A DNA stretch of 64,000 bases from Girardinichthys multiradiatus. Its lineage: Eukaryota > Chordata > Actinopteri > Cyprinodontiformes > Goodeidae. Both the position numbers and the translations under genes were made by a program. The stretch spans positions 8,862,125 to 8,926,124 of the forward strand of contig NC_061801.1 in assembly GCF_021462225.1 (NCBI RefSeq), in the 5' to 3' direction. The notes beneath the pieces are model-generated. The model was not told the origin of the DNA. It searched no databases and saw only the letters and a list, made by a program, of their open reading frames with translations. This document shows, one piece after another, positions 51,501 to 55,118 of this stretch (within the stretch, counting starts at the first letter, position 1; each line of letters opens with the position of its first letter).

Positions 51501-53907
51501 TTTTCCAGATTCAATGAGTCTTTCTAACCAAAACACGGTCTCCCAGCCTCAGCTCTCTTCTGATCTTCTTCATGGAGTCTGGGTCTGACAGGTTGGACAC
51601 TGACTCGCTCGATGTTACCATTCGGTTAAGTACACCACTGGTCTTTATACCAGTGACTGGAGCTGAAAGAGAAGAAATATTTTTTTCAGTGCGACCAGAC
51701 AAAGGAAGGTACTGGAGAAGGGGTCTTTTCAGCTATGTTCGGAGTTTACAAAAATTCCCCAGATAAGATGCGACAGACGGCTGCATGGTAGCACTGTTGC
51801 CTTGCAACAAGAAGGTCATGGCTTCAAATCTCAACCTGGGGGTCTTTCTGCATGGAGTATGCATGCTCTCCCAGTACATGCATGAGTTCTCTCCATGTAC
51901 TCCAGCTTCCTCTCACAGTCCACAAACATGATTGTTAGGTTAACTAATTACTCTTTAATTGCCCTTAGGCAGGATTGTGTGTGTATGGTTGTTTGTCCTG
52001 TGTGTCTCTTTGCTGCCCTGTGATGGATTAGCAACCTGTCCAGGATGTACCCTGCTGCTTGTCCGAAGACAGCTGGAGATAACCGGCTACAGACGAAGAA
52101 TGGATGAAGGATGATAAATAAATTAAGTACCACAATGCAACAGCTCCTTGCAAAAGAATGTGAAATTTTAATATAAGTTCACAACCCTCAAGTGGAAGAT
52201 AAATTATCAATTGTTTTCAAAACTTTTTTCAAATAACATTTCAAGAATGTGGTACATTTGTACCCAGCCTCACTTAAGACAACCATTAATCGTGCCCTTC
52301 ACAAATCTGACCTTAATGGAATGGTGGCAAGAACAAAGTCATTAAAGAAGAAAAGCCAGAAAAAAGGTGCTGTTTCCAGTACGTCACAAGTTATGTAGAC
52401 GACACAGTAAACATGTGGAAAATGCTTTGGTCAGATAAGACTGAAATTGAAAATTATGTCCTATGTGCATTATGCTGATGATTTAATGGGAAGATGGATG
52501 AAGGAAAATATAGCGCAAATCCAGAAAAAAACCTGTTAGAGTTTGCAAAAGGGAGAAGGTTCCCCTTATAACACGAGAACGAGAATAAACACACAGCTAG
52601 TGCTTAAATGGAATGATTTATATGAAATTATATTGAAAGTCCAGATCCAAATCCAATTGAGAATATGTAGCAAATGTTTAAACTGATGATCAAAGGAGCT
52701 TGTTTTGGTTGTAACTTGACAAACTGTGAAGGGATACGGATGCTTTTGTAAGGCACTGCGATAACACTGTTGTTTAAGGGTGATTTTCCAAATATATTAT
52801 TTTACAGAAACCAGAAACCAGACCAAAACTGATTTTTCACTATGAGGTGCTTCATTAATCCAGATCTAAAATAATATTTCTGTTTGTTACCATTTGAGCC
52901 AGGGACAGCAGAGACAGCAGGTGCAGCATCGCTTGTTGCCGAGGCTGCTTGTGCAGGGCTGGCCTGCCCCCCATTCGCCTCCTTCTCTGGTAGCGCAGTT
53001 CTGGATAGCTTGGAAGGTCGTGTGAAAATGCCCCGCCCATCCTCACATTGGAAGTAGCGCACACCTGCCACAGACCCATCATTCTTCCCGATTGGCTCAT
53101 CCAGGACAATGCCTGCCCACTGGCCAGGAGCAAACTGCGTGCCCCCAACAAACTGAACGTAGCCGGGCTTGTTGCCATTCACCCAGACTCTATCACCAAT
53201 CTGAAAGTCTGTGTTGCCATCTTGCGTTGGGGAGGTCACACCTGAAGAGGACTTCTCAGGAGGAACTGGCTTTGAGGCACCTACAAGGACAAGTTAAGAA
53301 GGTAATAAACTGATGTTTTCTTCTATTAAATTCTGAAAAGAACCTTGTTGCAACATAATTAAAATGTGTTTCAGTTAATACCACAACACACTATGGCAGC
53401 AATGATCCGATAATAACTTTACTCAATCTCATGCAACACTATGCAAACGCTGTCTGTGATGAAGACACACTCAGCTCTGGATGCCGGATGCTTGCACCCA
53501 AAAGTGAAACTGATGGCAAGACCTGTTTTCTGATTCATTTGGCTAATAAGTATCTGACCACTTGGAGGCGCTCTGAGAGTATTGAACTTTCATTATCAGA
53601 CATTTAGTTGATCTTTAAATGTAGAAAAAAAATACAACAATATGGCAACAGCAGGACAAAGTGGGATTTTCCCCCGTCCCCACACAGTTGATCATTTCTG
53701 ATGTCTCCCACCCTTGGCATTGGGTTAACATATATCTAAACATTCATGGTTGGGGACTATTTGAGGGTATTTATTCAGCATCACTAAAATATTCTTACCA
53801 AATGATGGGGATGTCTTTGATGGTACTCCGGATGGTCGAGCTATTTTACTGGGAGGTTTTAACCCACTTGCTTTGCCTGGTGTAGTGATGGGGCCCTGTT
53901 TGTCCAT
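1177..53907 (-). CDS. clip1: CLIP-170 (CAP-Gly domain-containing linker protein 1), 22 coding exons
   Basis: CLIP-170 is a microtubule plus-end tracking protein that works with EB1 and dynactin in the cytoplasm. I joined 22 minus-strand exons: 53907-53799, 53280-52891, 51662-51529, 51431-51307, 50682-50481, 50111-49914, 46740-46637, 46107-46047, 45359-45261, 40069-39908, 39653-39558, 37615-37558, 37444-37347, 33089-33015, 26267-26161, 9211-9166, 8957-8914, 2725-2620, 2547-2382, 2278-2226, 2108-1996, 1411-1177. All have AG/GT borders and compatible phases and sum to 2781 nt (926 aa plus stop). Domains: CAP-Gly 1 at about residues 61-128 (GKNDG 101-105), CAP-Gly 2 at 206-270 (GKNDG 243-247), Ser-rich 271-320, coiled coil about 321-850, CCHC knuckles at C867/C870/H876/C881 and C907/C910/H915/C920. 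Zinc knuckles exclude CLIP2, CLIP3 and CLIP4. Human CLIP1 is about 1,430 aa; the rod here is about 500 residues shorter. An in-frame stop precedes the Kozak ATG. Confidence 0.95.
1996..2108 (-). CDS. clip1: clip1 coding exon 21, end of the rod
   Basis: Encodes residues 812-848 starting [20 protein letters not shown], almost identical to mammalian CLIP-170 just before the zinc knuckles. It ends in phase 2. Confidence 0.95.
2226..2278 (-). CDS. clip1: clip1 coding exon 20
   Basis: A 53-base exon (residues 794-811), [17 protein letters not shown], between a tgcag acceptor and a gtgag donor. Confidence 0.9.
2382..2547 (-). CDS. clip1: clip1 coding exon 19, distal coiled coil
   Basis: Encodes residues 739-793, starting [20 protein letters not shown], an unmistakable CLIP-170 signature. 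It ends in phase 1 inside a Ser codon completed by exon 20. Confidence 0.95.
2620..2725 (-). CDS. clip1: clip1 coding exon 18, distal coiled coil
   Basis: Encodes residues 703-738 with [20 protein letters not shown]. This lines up with the mammalian rod segment ending in ELEKLRNE, so similarity returns here after the shortened middle part. Confidence 0.92.
2986..3995 (+). pseudogene. Tc1/mariner transposase relic
   Basis: The frames read [18 protein letters not shown], then [13 protein letters not shown] (first catalytic D), [10 protein letters not shown] and a degraded SPDLN-type stretch. Stops and frameshifts break them throughout. It follows the plan of Tc1 transposases of the Sleeping Beauty type. 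It lies in clip1 intron 17 and is long dead. Confidence 0.8.
5765..6065 (-). mobile_element. decayed Tc1-type fragment
   Basis: Minus-strand remnants resemble the Tc1 N-terminal coding region, with an ending phrase typical of these elements around 6035-6055. It is heavily diverged; family assignment is tentative. Confidence 0.3.
6653..8290 (+). pseudogene. old Tc1 element relic split by another repeat
   Basis: The segment starts with ctttattaggtacacctttt (6653-6672), a familiar Tc1 end. The N-terminal region follows, with tgggctggtctgagtatttc-like wording near 6832-6850. After an interruption at 7231-7808, the C-terminal coding part resumes up to about 8280 (caccagatctcaaccaca, 8082-8099, then the terminal Ala/Lys region). 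It lies in clip1 intron 17. Frames are broken, so it is not functional. Confidence 0.7.
7231..7808. mobile_element. non-autonomous DNA transposon with TTCACACTGCAGG ends
   Basis: The segment begins ttcacactgcagg (7231-7243) and ends in the inverse cctgcagtgtgaa (7796-7808). Subterminal repeats of the 'aatccgatt' / 'atctgattt' kind occur. It interrupts the Tc1 relic 6653-8290, so it is younger. No coding capacity. I do not see a clear target-site duplication. Confidence 0.65.
8914..8957 (-). CDS. clip1: clip1 coding exon 17, coiled coil micro-exon
   Basis: A 44-base exon (residues 689-702), [14 protein letters not shown], with a cgcag acceptor and gtaagc donor. It ends in phase 2 and the split codon makes Arg703 with exon 18. 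Confidence 0.84.
9166..9211 (-). CDS. clip1: clip1 coding exon 16, coiled coil micro-exon
   Basis: A 46-base exon (residues 673-688), [15 protein letters not shown], bordered by ctcag and gtaat. The single split base joins exon 15 in phase, giving Ile673. Confidence 0.83.
9640..10250 (-). mobile_element. decayed Tc1-type element fragment
   Basis: Minus-strand wording resembles the N-terminal half of fish Tc1 transposons. The DD36E copy that follows joins it at about 10251. There is no open frame. The assignment rests on pattern memory alone. Confidence 0.35.
10251..11325 (+). mobile_element. DD36E Tc1 element, copy 1, truncated at both ends
   Basis: Homologous to the complete element at 47036-48305 (opposite orientation) from gagcagagtg (10251) to gtattggc (11325). 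Both terminal inverted repeats are missing, so it cannot move by itself. The left side abuts an older Tc1 fragment, the right side a different Tc1 family. Confidence 0.88.
10325..11362 (+). CDS. Tc1-type transposase, DD36E, 3'-chimeric
   Basis: A 345-aa open frame with the same start ([11 protein letters not shown]) as copy 2. It has an N-terminal paired-like helix-turn-helix, the GRKRK basic motif, LFSDEST (first D), YQDDNAPIH (second D) and [11 protein letters not shown] (E), 36 residues after the second D. By eye about 15 residues differ from copy 2. After DAVLA the true C-terminus (AKGGPTPY in copy 2) is replaced by [11 protein letters not shown], read from the adjoining Tc1 family. One residue is lost near LDG-TTAKD. 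Expression is doubtful because the ends are gone. Confidence 0.85.
   Translation: MGDIPEFKRGQIVDARLAGASVTKTASLCDVSRATVSRVMSAYHQEGRTTSNRINCGRKRKLSERDVRVLTRIVSKKHKTTAAQITAELNVHLNSPVSTRTVRRELHRVNIHGRAAIAKPLVTHANAKCRFQWCKERKSWAVDNVKHVLFSDESTFTVFPTSGRVTVWRSPKEAYQPDCCMPRVKHGGGSVMVWAAISWHSLGPILVLDGTTAKDYRTILEDHVHPMVQTLYPEGGAVYQDDNAPIHTARLVKDWFDEHESEVEHLPWPAQSPDLNIIEPLWGVLEERVRKRFHPPVSRSDLATILQEEWLKIPLTTVRDLYMSFPRRIDAVLAKSFFCEIKLST
11326..11471 (+). mobile_element. second Tc1 family, left part (split element)
   Basis: Begins just inside the left end (cttctgtgaaatcaaactg, 11334-11352) and runs to ggagtggttc at 11471. This is the subterminal region of a common teleost Tc1 element whose right end lies at 15272-15669. 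The outer terminal repeat is missing. Confidence 0.7.
11472..15271 (-). mobile_element. L2-like non-LTR retrotransposon (LINE), 5'-truncated and broken
   Basis: Read on the minus strand, the element carries an endonuclease part, a reverse transcriptase, a C-terminal domain, a long 3' UTR (about 11500-12660) and an (AATTC)n tail at 11472-11490. Stops and frameshifts interrupt the frame. It lies between the two halves of a Tc1 element. The protein style ([32 protein letters not shown]) fits the CR1/L2 group; exact clade not proven. Confidence 0.85.
12666..15177 (-). pseudogene. LINE ORF2 remnant: endonuclease and reverse transcriptase
   Basis: Pieces in order: endonuclease at 15177-14314 with VGDFNIHVD and [14 protein letters not shown] (the SDH catalytic motif), N-terminus missing; linker 14329-13970 ([11 protein letters not shown]); RT at 13963-13742 ([20 protein letters not shown]); RT catalytic box [10 protein letters not shown] at 13575-13324; thumb 13376-13188; C-terminal part 13124-12666 ([14 protein letters not shown]). 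At least five breaks separate the pieces, so no active enzyme is encoded. Confidence 0.85.
15272..15669 (+). mobile_element. second Tc1 family, right part (split element)
   Basis: Contains the end of a transposase frame (ggcatgcccagg-type wording, about 15350-15365, then cacgtggaggccac) and the right terminal repeat, ending ttttttgagcagtg at 15669 before TA. It matches a widespread teleost Tc1 family. About 1 kb of its middle is absent, so the LINE did not simply insert; a deletion also took place. Confidence 0.75.
15670..15703. repeat. (TA)n microsatellite
   Basis: About 17 TA units start exactly at the TA target dinucleotide that follows the Tc1 end. Confidence 0.95.
16691..17098. mobile_element. 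hAT-type non-autonomous relic
   Basis: The left end ccagaagtcagcaaccttt and the right end tttgcagacccctac are degraded versions of the CAGGGGTCGGCAACC inverted end typical of some vertebrate hAT transposons. No coding remains inside. It is old, and target duplications are not clear. Confidence 0.5.
17638..17690 (+). pseudogene. short reverse-transcriptase fragment
   Basis: Reads [15 protein letters not shown], the PQG...SPLLF motif of non-LTR reverse transcriptases, and ends at a stop. No other RT motif follows. Confidence 0.55.
17982..18152. mobile_element. piggyBac-like MITE, 171 bp
   Basis: CCCTTGTGTG at the left and CACACAAGGG at the right form inverted ends. The element is flanked on both sides by TTAA (17978-17981 and 18153-18156), the piggyBac target site. 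There is no coding capacity, so it would depend on a transposase elsewhere. Confidence 0.75.
18545..18588 (-). repeat. small fragment of the L2-like LINE 3' UTR
   Basis: About 40 bases (actgatccaggagtacttt and on) match the 3' UTR of the LINE at 11.9 kb and the fragment at 19.8 kb. Confidence 0.6.
19622..20150 (-). mobile_element. L2-like LINE 3' UTR fragment, second copy
   Basis: Runs nearly parallel with 11685-12235: the same ggacagtcactggcgttgac, agaaacctccagcagaacca and gtgtagcttctaggaag phrases occur in the same order. It lacks both the coding part and the (AATTC)n tail. No active frame. Confidence 0.85.
20490..20528. repeat. (CA)n microsatellite
   Basis: About 19 CA units in an uninterrupted run. 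Confidence 0.95.
21600..21760 (+). repeat. fragment of a teleost tRNA-related repeat
   Basis: Contains gtggcacagttggtagc, a B-box-like cccaggttcaaat and cttgtccagggtgtaccccg. The same repeat is present nearly whole at 51779-52118. Confidence 0.6.
24115..24285 (+). mobile_element. LINE 3' end with GAATT-type tail
   Basis: The phrase taatttcccctcggggatca, then ataaagtatctttgaattgaattgaattg, is the familiar 3' end of a fish non-LTR retrotransposon, ending in a short tandem repeat. Only about 170 bases remain. Confidence 0.65.
24455..25545 (+). pseudogene. Tc1/mariner transposase relic
   Basis: Frames include [20 protein letters not shown] and [13 protein letters not shown] (first D), then [13 protein letters not shown]. 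Stops follow. The ends ccaaaagtaattggac (near 24467) and gtccagttacttttgac (near 25518) form an inverted pair, so most of the element is present but degenerate. It lies in clip1 intron 15. Confidence 0.75.
26161..26267 (-). CDS. clip1: clip1 coding exon 15, coiled coil
   Basis: Encodes residues 638-672, [20 protein letters not shown] and on. It ends in phase 2 at gtgag. Downstream lies the largest intron of the gene (about 17 kb). Confidence 0.86.
26530..26900 (+). mobile_element. decayed Tc1-type fragment
   Basis: Contains the N-terminal-type stretch aaagggttgcaaggccattt, then atccatcattctacaagctgc, reminiscent of a Tc1 DNA-binding region. No long open frame. Confidence 0.4.
26990..27955 (+). 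pseudogene. Tc1/mariner relic of the abundant local family
   Basis: It parallels the relic at 40240-42802 (taaatccagctg..., agagaacaaacagc, aggccagggaagggg, catgctgtgggg). The catalytic region is full of stops and it ends near ggtggttttacaaagtat. It lies in clip1 intron 14. Confidence 0.75.
28620..29060. other. unexplained non-repetitive block in clip1 intron 14
   Basis: GC is higher than in the flanks and I recognise no transposon wording. On the minus strand there are acceptor- and donor-like sites (gcag before 28834, gtatgg near 28793) but no convincing protein. It could be an enhancer or an alternative first exon of clip1, or nothing. Confidence 0.25.
29395..29835 (+). mobile_element. 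Tc1/mariner 3' coding relic
   Basis: Degenerate wording of the middle and C-terminal transposase is present (gggatcccaaacacatcac, then a degraded final-E region). No open frame of note. Confidence 0.5.
29868..30062 (+). mobile_element. tRNA-derived SINE, copy 1
   Basis: The head (gcctggcgtagctttagagc) resembles an A box. ggtatgagtcc (29941-29951) is a degraded B box. The body has tgctgcatgtcttccctctc and the tail is A-rich with aaaataacaaaaat. The same family occurs at 54945-55118. Confidence 0.7.
30168..30510. repeat. CA microsatellites flanking a CCCTAA-like array
   Basis: (CA)n at 30170-30191 and 30471-30506 bracket a block containing about ten CCCTAA-like units (30267-30370). It also has the pairs tttatgaggacttttcgg and gtgaggaccaggaaaatgtc. 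This composite is a known type of fish repeat, not a chromosome end. Confidence 0.8.
33015..33089 (-). CDS. clip1: clip1 coding exon 14, coiled coil
   Basis: 25 codons (residues 613-637), [20 protein letters not shown], phase 0 at both ends, acceptor tctag and donor gtaag. The ATEKL start resembles one segment of the mammalian rod. Confidence 0.86.
33180..33325 (+). mobile_element. Tc1 terminal fragment
   Basis: Reads like the common terminal repeat (tcatgttacaaccaacagc, then tgtgttttattgggact) and is joined on the right to the DD36E fragment. Confidence 0.55.
33326..33574 (-). mobile_element. DD36E Tc1 element, copy 3, 5' end only
   Basis: Corresponds to the transposase start ([20 protein letters not shown], one substitution in the first five residues) plus leader and inverted repeat up to cattgtccaac at 33574. 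The last CCCTG of the end is missing. It is cut after about 23 codons. Confidence 0.85.
34216..34230. repeat. short CCCTAA tract
   Basis: About 2.5 telomere-like units, too short to mean anything by itself. Confidence 0.6.
34540..35045 (+). repeat. probable retroelement 3' region
   Basis: Pyrimidine-rich sequence ends in ctgcatttgggtcctccttc, a phrase I associate with the tail of dispersed fish retroelements. No coding motif was found; the class is uncertain. Confidence 0.35.
36665..37110 (-). mobile_element. possible decayed Tc1 fragment
   Basis: The wording (gtgccatccacatttgttag at one edge) resembles a Tc1 end, but the inside is too diverged to be sure. Confidence 0.25.
37347..37444 (-). 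CDS. clip1: clip1 coding exon 13, coiled coil
   Basis: Encodes residues 580-612 ([20 protein letters not shown] and on), with a gcag acceptor and a gtagg donor. The preceding intron is only 113 bases. Confidence 0.87.
37558..37615 (-). CDS. clip1: clip1 coding exon 12, coiled coil
   Basis: A 58-base exon (residues 561-579), [19 protein letters not shown]. The acceptor is ttcag and the donor is gtaaag; phase 1 matches exon 13. Confidence 0.86.
38850..38945 (-). repeat. fragment of the tRNA-related repeat
   Basis: The inverse of the 'cctgtccggggtgtacc' end of the repeat at 51779-52118 is present (gggtgcaccccggacaggcc). Confidence 0.5.
39558..39653 (-). CDS. clip1: clip1 coding exon 11, coiled coil
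   Basis: A 32-codon exon (residues 529-560) with heptad-type sequence [20 protein letters not shown]. Support comes from cag/gtaag borders and phase 0 at both ends rather than from strong similarity. Confidence 0.87.
39908..40069 (-). CDS. clip1: clip1 coding exon 10, coiled coil
   Basis: Encodes residues 475-528, starting [20 protein letters not shown] as in mammalian CLIP-170. From the [11 protein letters not shown] stretch onward, similarity to the mammalian rod falls off and the protein becomes shorter. Phase 0 at both ends. Confidence 0.93.
41160..42727 (+). mobile_element. complete Tc1 element with 200-bp inverted repeats
   Basis: It starts CAGGTCCTTCTCAAAAAATT (41160) and ends with the inverse at 42727. 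Each side is flanked by TA (41158-41159, 42728-42729). The inverted repeats are about 200 bases each (41160-41359 and 42528-42727) with few mismatches, which suggests a fairly recent insertion. It lies in clip1 intron 9. Confidence 0.93.
41488..42450 (+). CDS. Tc1 transposase, DD34E, 320 aa with probable small deletion
   Basis: Cut-and-paste transposase. The open frame starts [12 protein letters not shown]. An N-terminal helix-turn-helix ([12 protein letters not shown], residues 32-43) is followed by a GRKR motif and a second HTH ([10 protein letters not shown]). Catalytic residues are D134 (LFSDES), D224 (FQHDLAPAH) and E259 (NPIENLW), with 34 residues between the last two. Relatives carry a KPL...R-W stretch before the catalytic domain, as in the DD36E copy at its residues 119-133. 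Here IPQ113 runs directly into TWATEK, so about 14 residues seem deleted in frame. The frame is otherwise complete, but activity is uncertain. Confidence 0.9.
   Translation: MGKTADLTAVQKATIDTLKQEGKTQKDISERIGCSQSAVSRHLSGKSVGRKKCGRKRCTMRRGDRTLRKIVEKGRFQTLGDLRKQWTESGVETSRATVHRRVQEMGYRCRIPQTWATEKQHWTVAQWSKVLFSDESKFCMSFGNQGARVWRKTGEKEMPKCQMFSVKYPQSVMVWGAVSAAGVGPLCFIKGRVNAASYQEILEHFMLPSAEKLYGDEDFIFQHDLAPAHSAKTTGKWFTDHGITVLNWPANSPDLNPIENLWDIVKRTLRDSRPNTLDELKAAIEASWASIRPQQCHRLIASMPRRIEAVISAKGFPTKY
43222..43250. repeat. short AT-rich (TA)n tract
   Basis: About nine TA units within an AT-rich stretch. Confidence 0.5.
43255..43740 (-). mobile_element. possible decayed DNA transposon
   Basis: Minus-strand wording such as gatcattatcctcttgatga is like the middle of a Tc1 transposase gene, but no motif can be confirmed. 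Confidence 0.3.
45261..45359 (-). CDS. clip1: clip1 coding exon 9, coiled coil
   Basis: Encodes residues 442-474 with [20 protein letters not shown]. The Gly-Gly before the donor leaves a one-base ambiguity, resolved by phase 0 joining to exon 10. Confidence 0.92.
46047..46107 (-). CDS. clip1: clip1 coding exon 8, coiled coil
   Basis: A 61-base exon for residues 421-441, [20 protein letters not shown], highly similar to mammalian CLIP-170. The acceptor is gacag and the donor is gtata. Confidence 0.92.
46637..46740 (-). CDS. clip1: clip1 coding exon 7, coiled coil
   Basis: Encodes residues 387-420 ([20 protein letters not shown] and [11 protein letters not shown]), closely matching mammalian CLIP-170. 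It ends in phase 2; the split codon gives Arg421. Confidence 0.94.
47036..48305 (-). mobile_element. complete DD36E (Incomer-like) Tc1 element, 1270 bp
   Basis: Both ends carry CAGGGGTTGGACAATGAAAC inverted repeats (right side read in reverse, ending 48305). TA flanks both sides (47034-47035 and 48306-48307). It encloses one long open frame. It is inserted in a reverse-transcriptase relic whose frame resumes after it. Confidence 0.95.
47088..48119 (-). CDS. DD36E Tc1 transposase, 343 aa, open
   Basis: Cut-and-paste transposase. The N-terminal HTH ([18 protein letters not shown]) is followed by GRKRK (57-61), a second DNA-binding segment, [15 protein letters not shown] (119-133) and the catalytic core: D152 (LFSDEST), D243 (YQDDNAPIH) and E280 ([11 protein letters not shown]). 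There are 36 residues between D243 and E280, the spacing of the DD36E 'Incomer' family. The full C-terminus AAKGGPTPY is present. No stop or frameshift. Two partial relatives lie at 10251-11325 and 33326-33574. Confidence 0.93.
   Translation of the reverse strand: MGDIPEFKRGQIVGARLAGASVTKTASLCDVSRATVSRVMSAYHQEGRTTSNKINCGRKRKLSERDVRMLTRIVSKKHKTTAAQITAELNVHLNSPVSTRTVRLELHRVNIHGRAAIAKPLITHANAKRRFQWCKECKSWAVDNVKHVLFSDESTFTVFPTSGRVTVWRSPKEAYHPDCCMPRVKHGGGSVMIWAAMSWHSLGPILVLDGCVTAKDYRTILEDHVHPMVQTLYPEGGAVYQDDNAPIHTARLVKDWFDEHESEVEHLPWPAHSPDLNIIEPLWGVLEERVRKRFPPPVSRSDLATILQEEWLKIPLTTVQDLYMSFPRRIDAVLAAKGGPTPY
49158..49436. mobile_element. Tc1 deletion derivative (inverted ends)
   Basis: The left end (gaagtattcatagcccttga, then cattttgtcacattataat) and the right end (cttgtgttggtctgtgacat, then aggttttgtggtttt) are inverted versions of the common family ends. 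The coding part between them is gone. Confidence 0.55.
49914..50111 (-). CDS. clip1: clip1 coding exon 6, start of coiled coil
   Basis: Encodes residues 321-386, starting [20 protein letters not shown], nearly the same as the mammalian sequence at the start of the CLIP-170 rod. The exon is 66 codons, phase 0 at both ends, between cag and gtgag. Confidence 0.95.
50481..50682 (-). CDS. clip1: clip1 coding exon 5, end of CAP-Gly 2 and Ser-rich region
   Basis: Encodes residues 253-320. [17 protein letters not shown] closes CAP-Gly 2. A Lys/Ser-rich stretch follows ([18 protein letters not shown]), the region phosphorylated in mammalian CLIP-170. It ends in phase 0. Confidence 0.94.
51307..51431 (-). 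CDS. clip1: clip1 coding exon 4, core of CAP-Gly domain 2
   Basis: Encodes residues 212-252 with [17 protein letters not shown] and the second GKNDG motif at 243-247. The spacing relative to exon 2 is that of CLIP-170. It ends in phase 2 at gtgaag. Confidence 0.95.
51529..51662 (-). CDS. clip1: clip1 coding exon 3, linker between CAP-Gly domains
   Basis: Encodes residues 167-211. A Ser-rich linker ([13 protein letters not shown]) is followed by the start of CAP-Gly 2 (RLGDRVL). The acceptor is ttcag and the donor is gttag; it ends in phase 0. Confidence 0.92.
51779..52118 (+). repeat. tRNA-related teleost repeat, nearly complete
   Basis: It contains agcactgttgccttgcaaca, a degraded B box (tggcttcaaatctc), tttctgcatggagtatgcat, cttcctctcacagtccacaa, ggttgtttgtcctgtgtgtc, gcaacctgtccaggatgtac and a gaatggatgaagg tail. 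This order is a common fish SINE-like repeat. It lies in clip1 intron 2. Confidence 0.7.
52270..52762 (+). mobile_element. Tc1 relic
   Basis: Includes the DET-type start of the catalytic domain (tttggtcagataagactg), ccagatccaaatccaattga (SPDLNPIE position) and the end tttgtaaggcactgcga. No open frame. Confidence 0.65.
52891..53280 (-). CDS. clip1: clip1 coding exon 2, CAP-Gly domain 1
   Basis: This 390-base exon encodes residues 37-166. It holds the whole first CAP-Gly domain, with [12 protein letters not shown], the aromatic ligand pocket and the GKNDG motif (101-105) that binds the acidic-aromatic tails of tubulin and EB1. An Ala/Pro/Ser-rich tail follows. It ends in phase 1 at a gtaac donor. 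Confidence 0.95.
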
Positions 53908-53982
53908 GGTTGAGGGACTCAATTAGGGTGGGGGGACACGGCCTTCCCCCGCCTTCCCCCGTCTCAATGTGACCAAAGAGAG
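53799..53982 (-). CDS. clip1: clip1 coding exon 1 with end of 5' UTR
   Basis: An acceptor at 53984-53983 opens the exon and 75 bases of leader follow. The ATG at 53907-53905 sits in CAACCATGG, a near-perfect Kozak context, with an in-frame TAA upstream. Coding is 53907-53799 and starts [20 protein letters not shown]. This is the basic, Ser/Pro-rich N-terminus seen before CAP-Gly 1 in CLIP proteins. The donor is gtaag and the exon ends in phase 1. Confidence 0.93.
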
Positions 53983-54189
53983 CTGGAAAAACAAATATGG
54001 GAATAAAAATTCAACCCAAACATTGAATGAAGCTTTCTAAACGTAATCCACAAATATAATATTCATAATAGTATCACTTTAATGGTATTTGAAGCACAAG
54101 CTTTCGACATGCAAGTTTGCAGTTAAAAATTAAGATTAACATCAATTTGGCCATTTAGCTGAAATATTTACTTTGCTTTAATAAAGTAT

Positions 54190-54300
54190 TTGTACTTCTT
54201 GAAAGTTTTCTTATTTTGTCACATTACAACCACAAACCTTCAATGTACTTTGCTGGGATTTAAAGTGTTTGACAATTGTGAAATGGAAGAAAACAGACAA
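54190..54300 (+). mobile_element. Tc1 terminal fragment
   Basis: About 110 bases of the common end (tttgtcacattacaaccaca and on) without a partner. Confidence 0.5.
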
Positions 54301-54365
54301 GTGGCTTTCAATAATTTTACAAATAGAAATTGACCCTATGACCTTTGAGATACGAACCTGGTTTA

Positions 54366-54620
54366 GATTCAGTTCAATTCAATACTTTATTGTCATTGGC
54401 AAAATAAACGTGACAACAAAAGTTTGTTTGGAGACTTCGTACACTACATAGCGCACAAGTGCAGCATATACCATAATATGCAATAGAAATTCGGGCACAA
54501 GCGTAATAAACAGTAACTGTAATACTGCAGCAAATTGAGGTCATAACAAGATATCTAATACAAGATAGCAAATACTCTGTATTGCCAAAAAATAGGTAGC
54601 TGGGGGGCTTTCCTGTAGTT
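54366..54620 (-). repeat. possible retroelement tail fragment
   Basis: The stretch cagttcaattcaatacttta, then ttgtcattggcaaaat, resembles the reverse of a fish retroelement 3' end. The inner part carries no motif. Confidence 0.35.
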
Positions 54621-54944
54621 CTCAAGCCATCGTGGCATCACTCTAACTCCATTATACTAAAGCAAAAACAGTAGATATTTTCTGCCCAATTAGAACATTT
54701 ACTTGAAAACTTATTTGTCTGCTGAATAACATTATTGTAACCATAGCAATCAATTTATTAGATTATTTTACAGTTATAGATATATTGCTTTTTTTTTTAA
54801 ATGCAGCTATCATTATATTTCACTTTTATGTAAAAATCTGCTGACTGCGAATGTTGCAATACTGTGAGAATTTCATATCAGCCCATGCCCGATGAACACT
54901 GAGCAAATATTTTAATTCGTGAATTTTACAGTTTAAACAACTTC

Positions 54945-55118
54945 CCATGGGCATGGAGACCTCAGTCCTCGACGCAGCCATCCTTGGTTCGAGTCCCAAC
55001 CCCCGGTGACCTGTCCTGCATGTCTTGCCCCTCTCTACACCCCAATTCCTACTTGTCGACCTACTTAAAAATAACAAAAATGAAAAGGCAACTAGTGCCA
55101 AAAAAACTTGAAAAAAAC
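54945..55118 (+). mobile_element. tRNA-derived SINE, copy 2
   Basis: It has an intact B box ggttcgagtcc (54986-54996), then cctgcatgtcttgcccctct and aaaataacaaaaatgaaaa. Same family as 29868-30062. The tRNA body is too degraded to be a tRNA gene. Confidence 0.7.

Noticed and set aside
1177..53907. CLIP2 (CLIP-115) as identity of the spliced gene
   Set aside because: CLIP-115 lacks the two C-terminal CCHC knuckles that are clear here. The shorter length alone is not enough to prefer it.
54945..55118. A tRNA gene
   Set aside because: The B box is intact, but the cloverleaf cannot be drawn and the A-rich tail and second copy mark it as a SINE.
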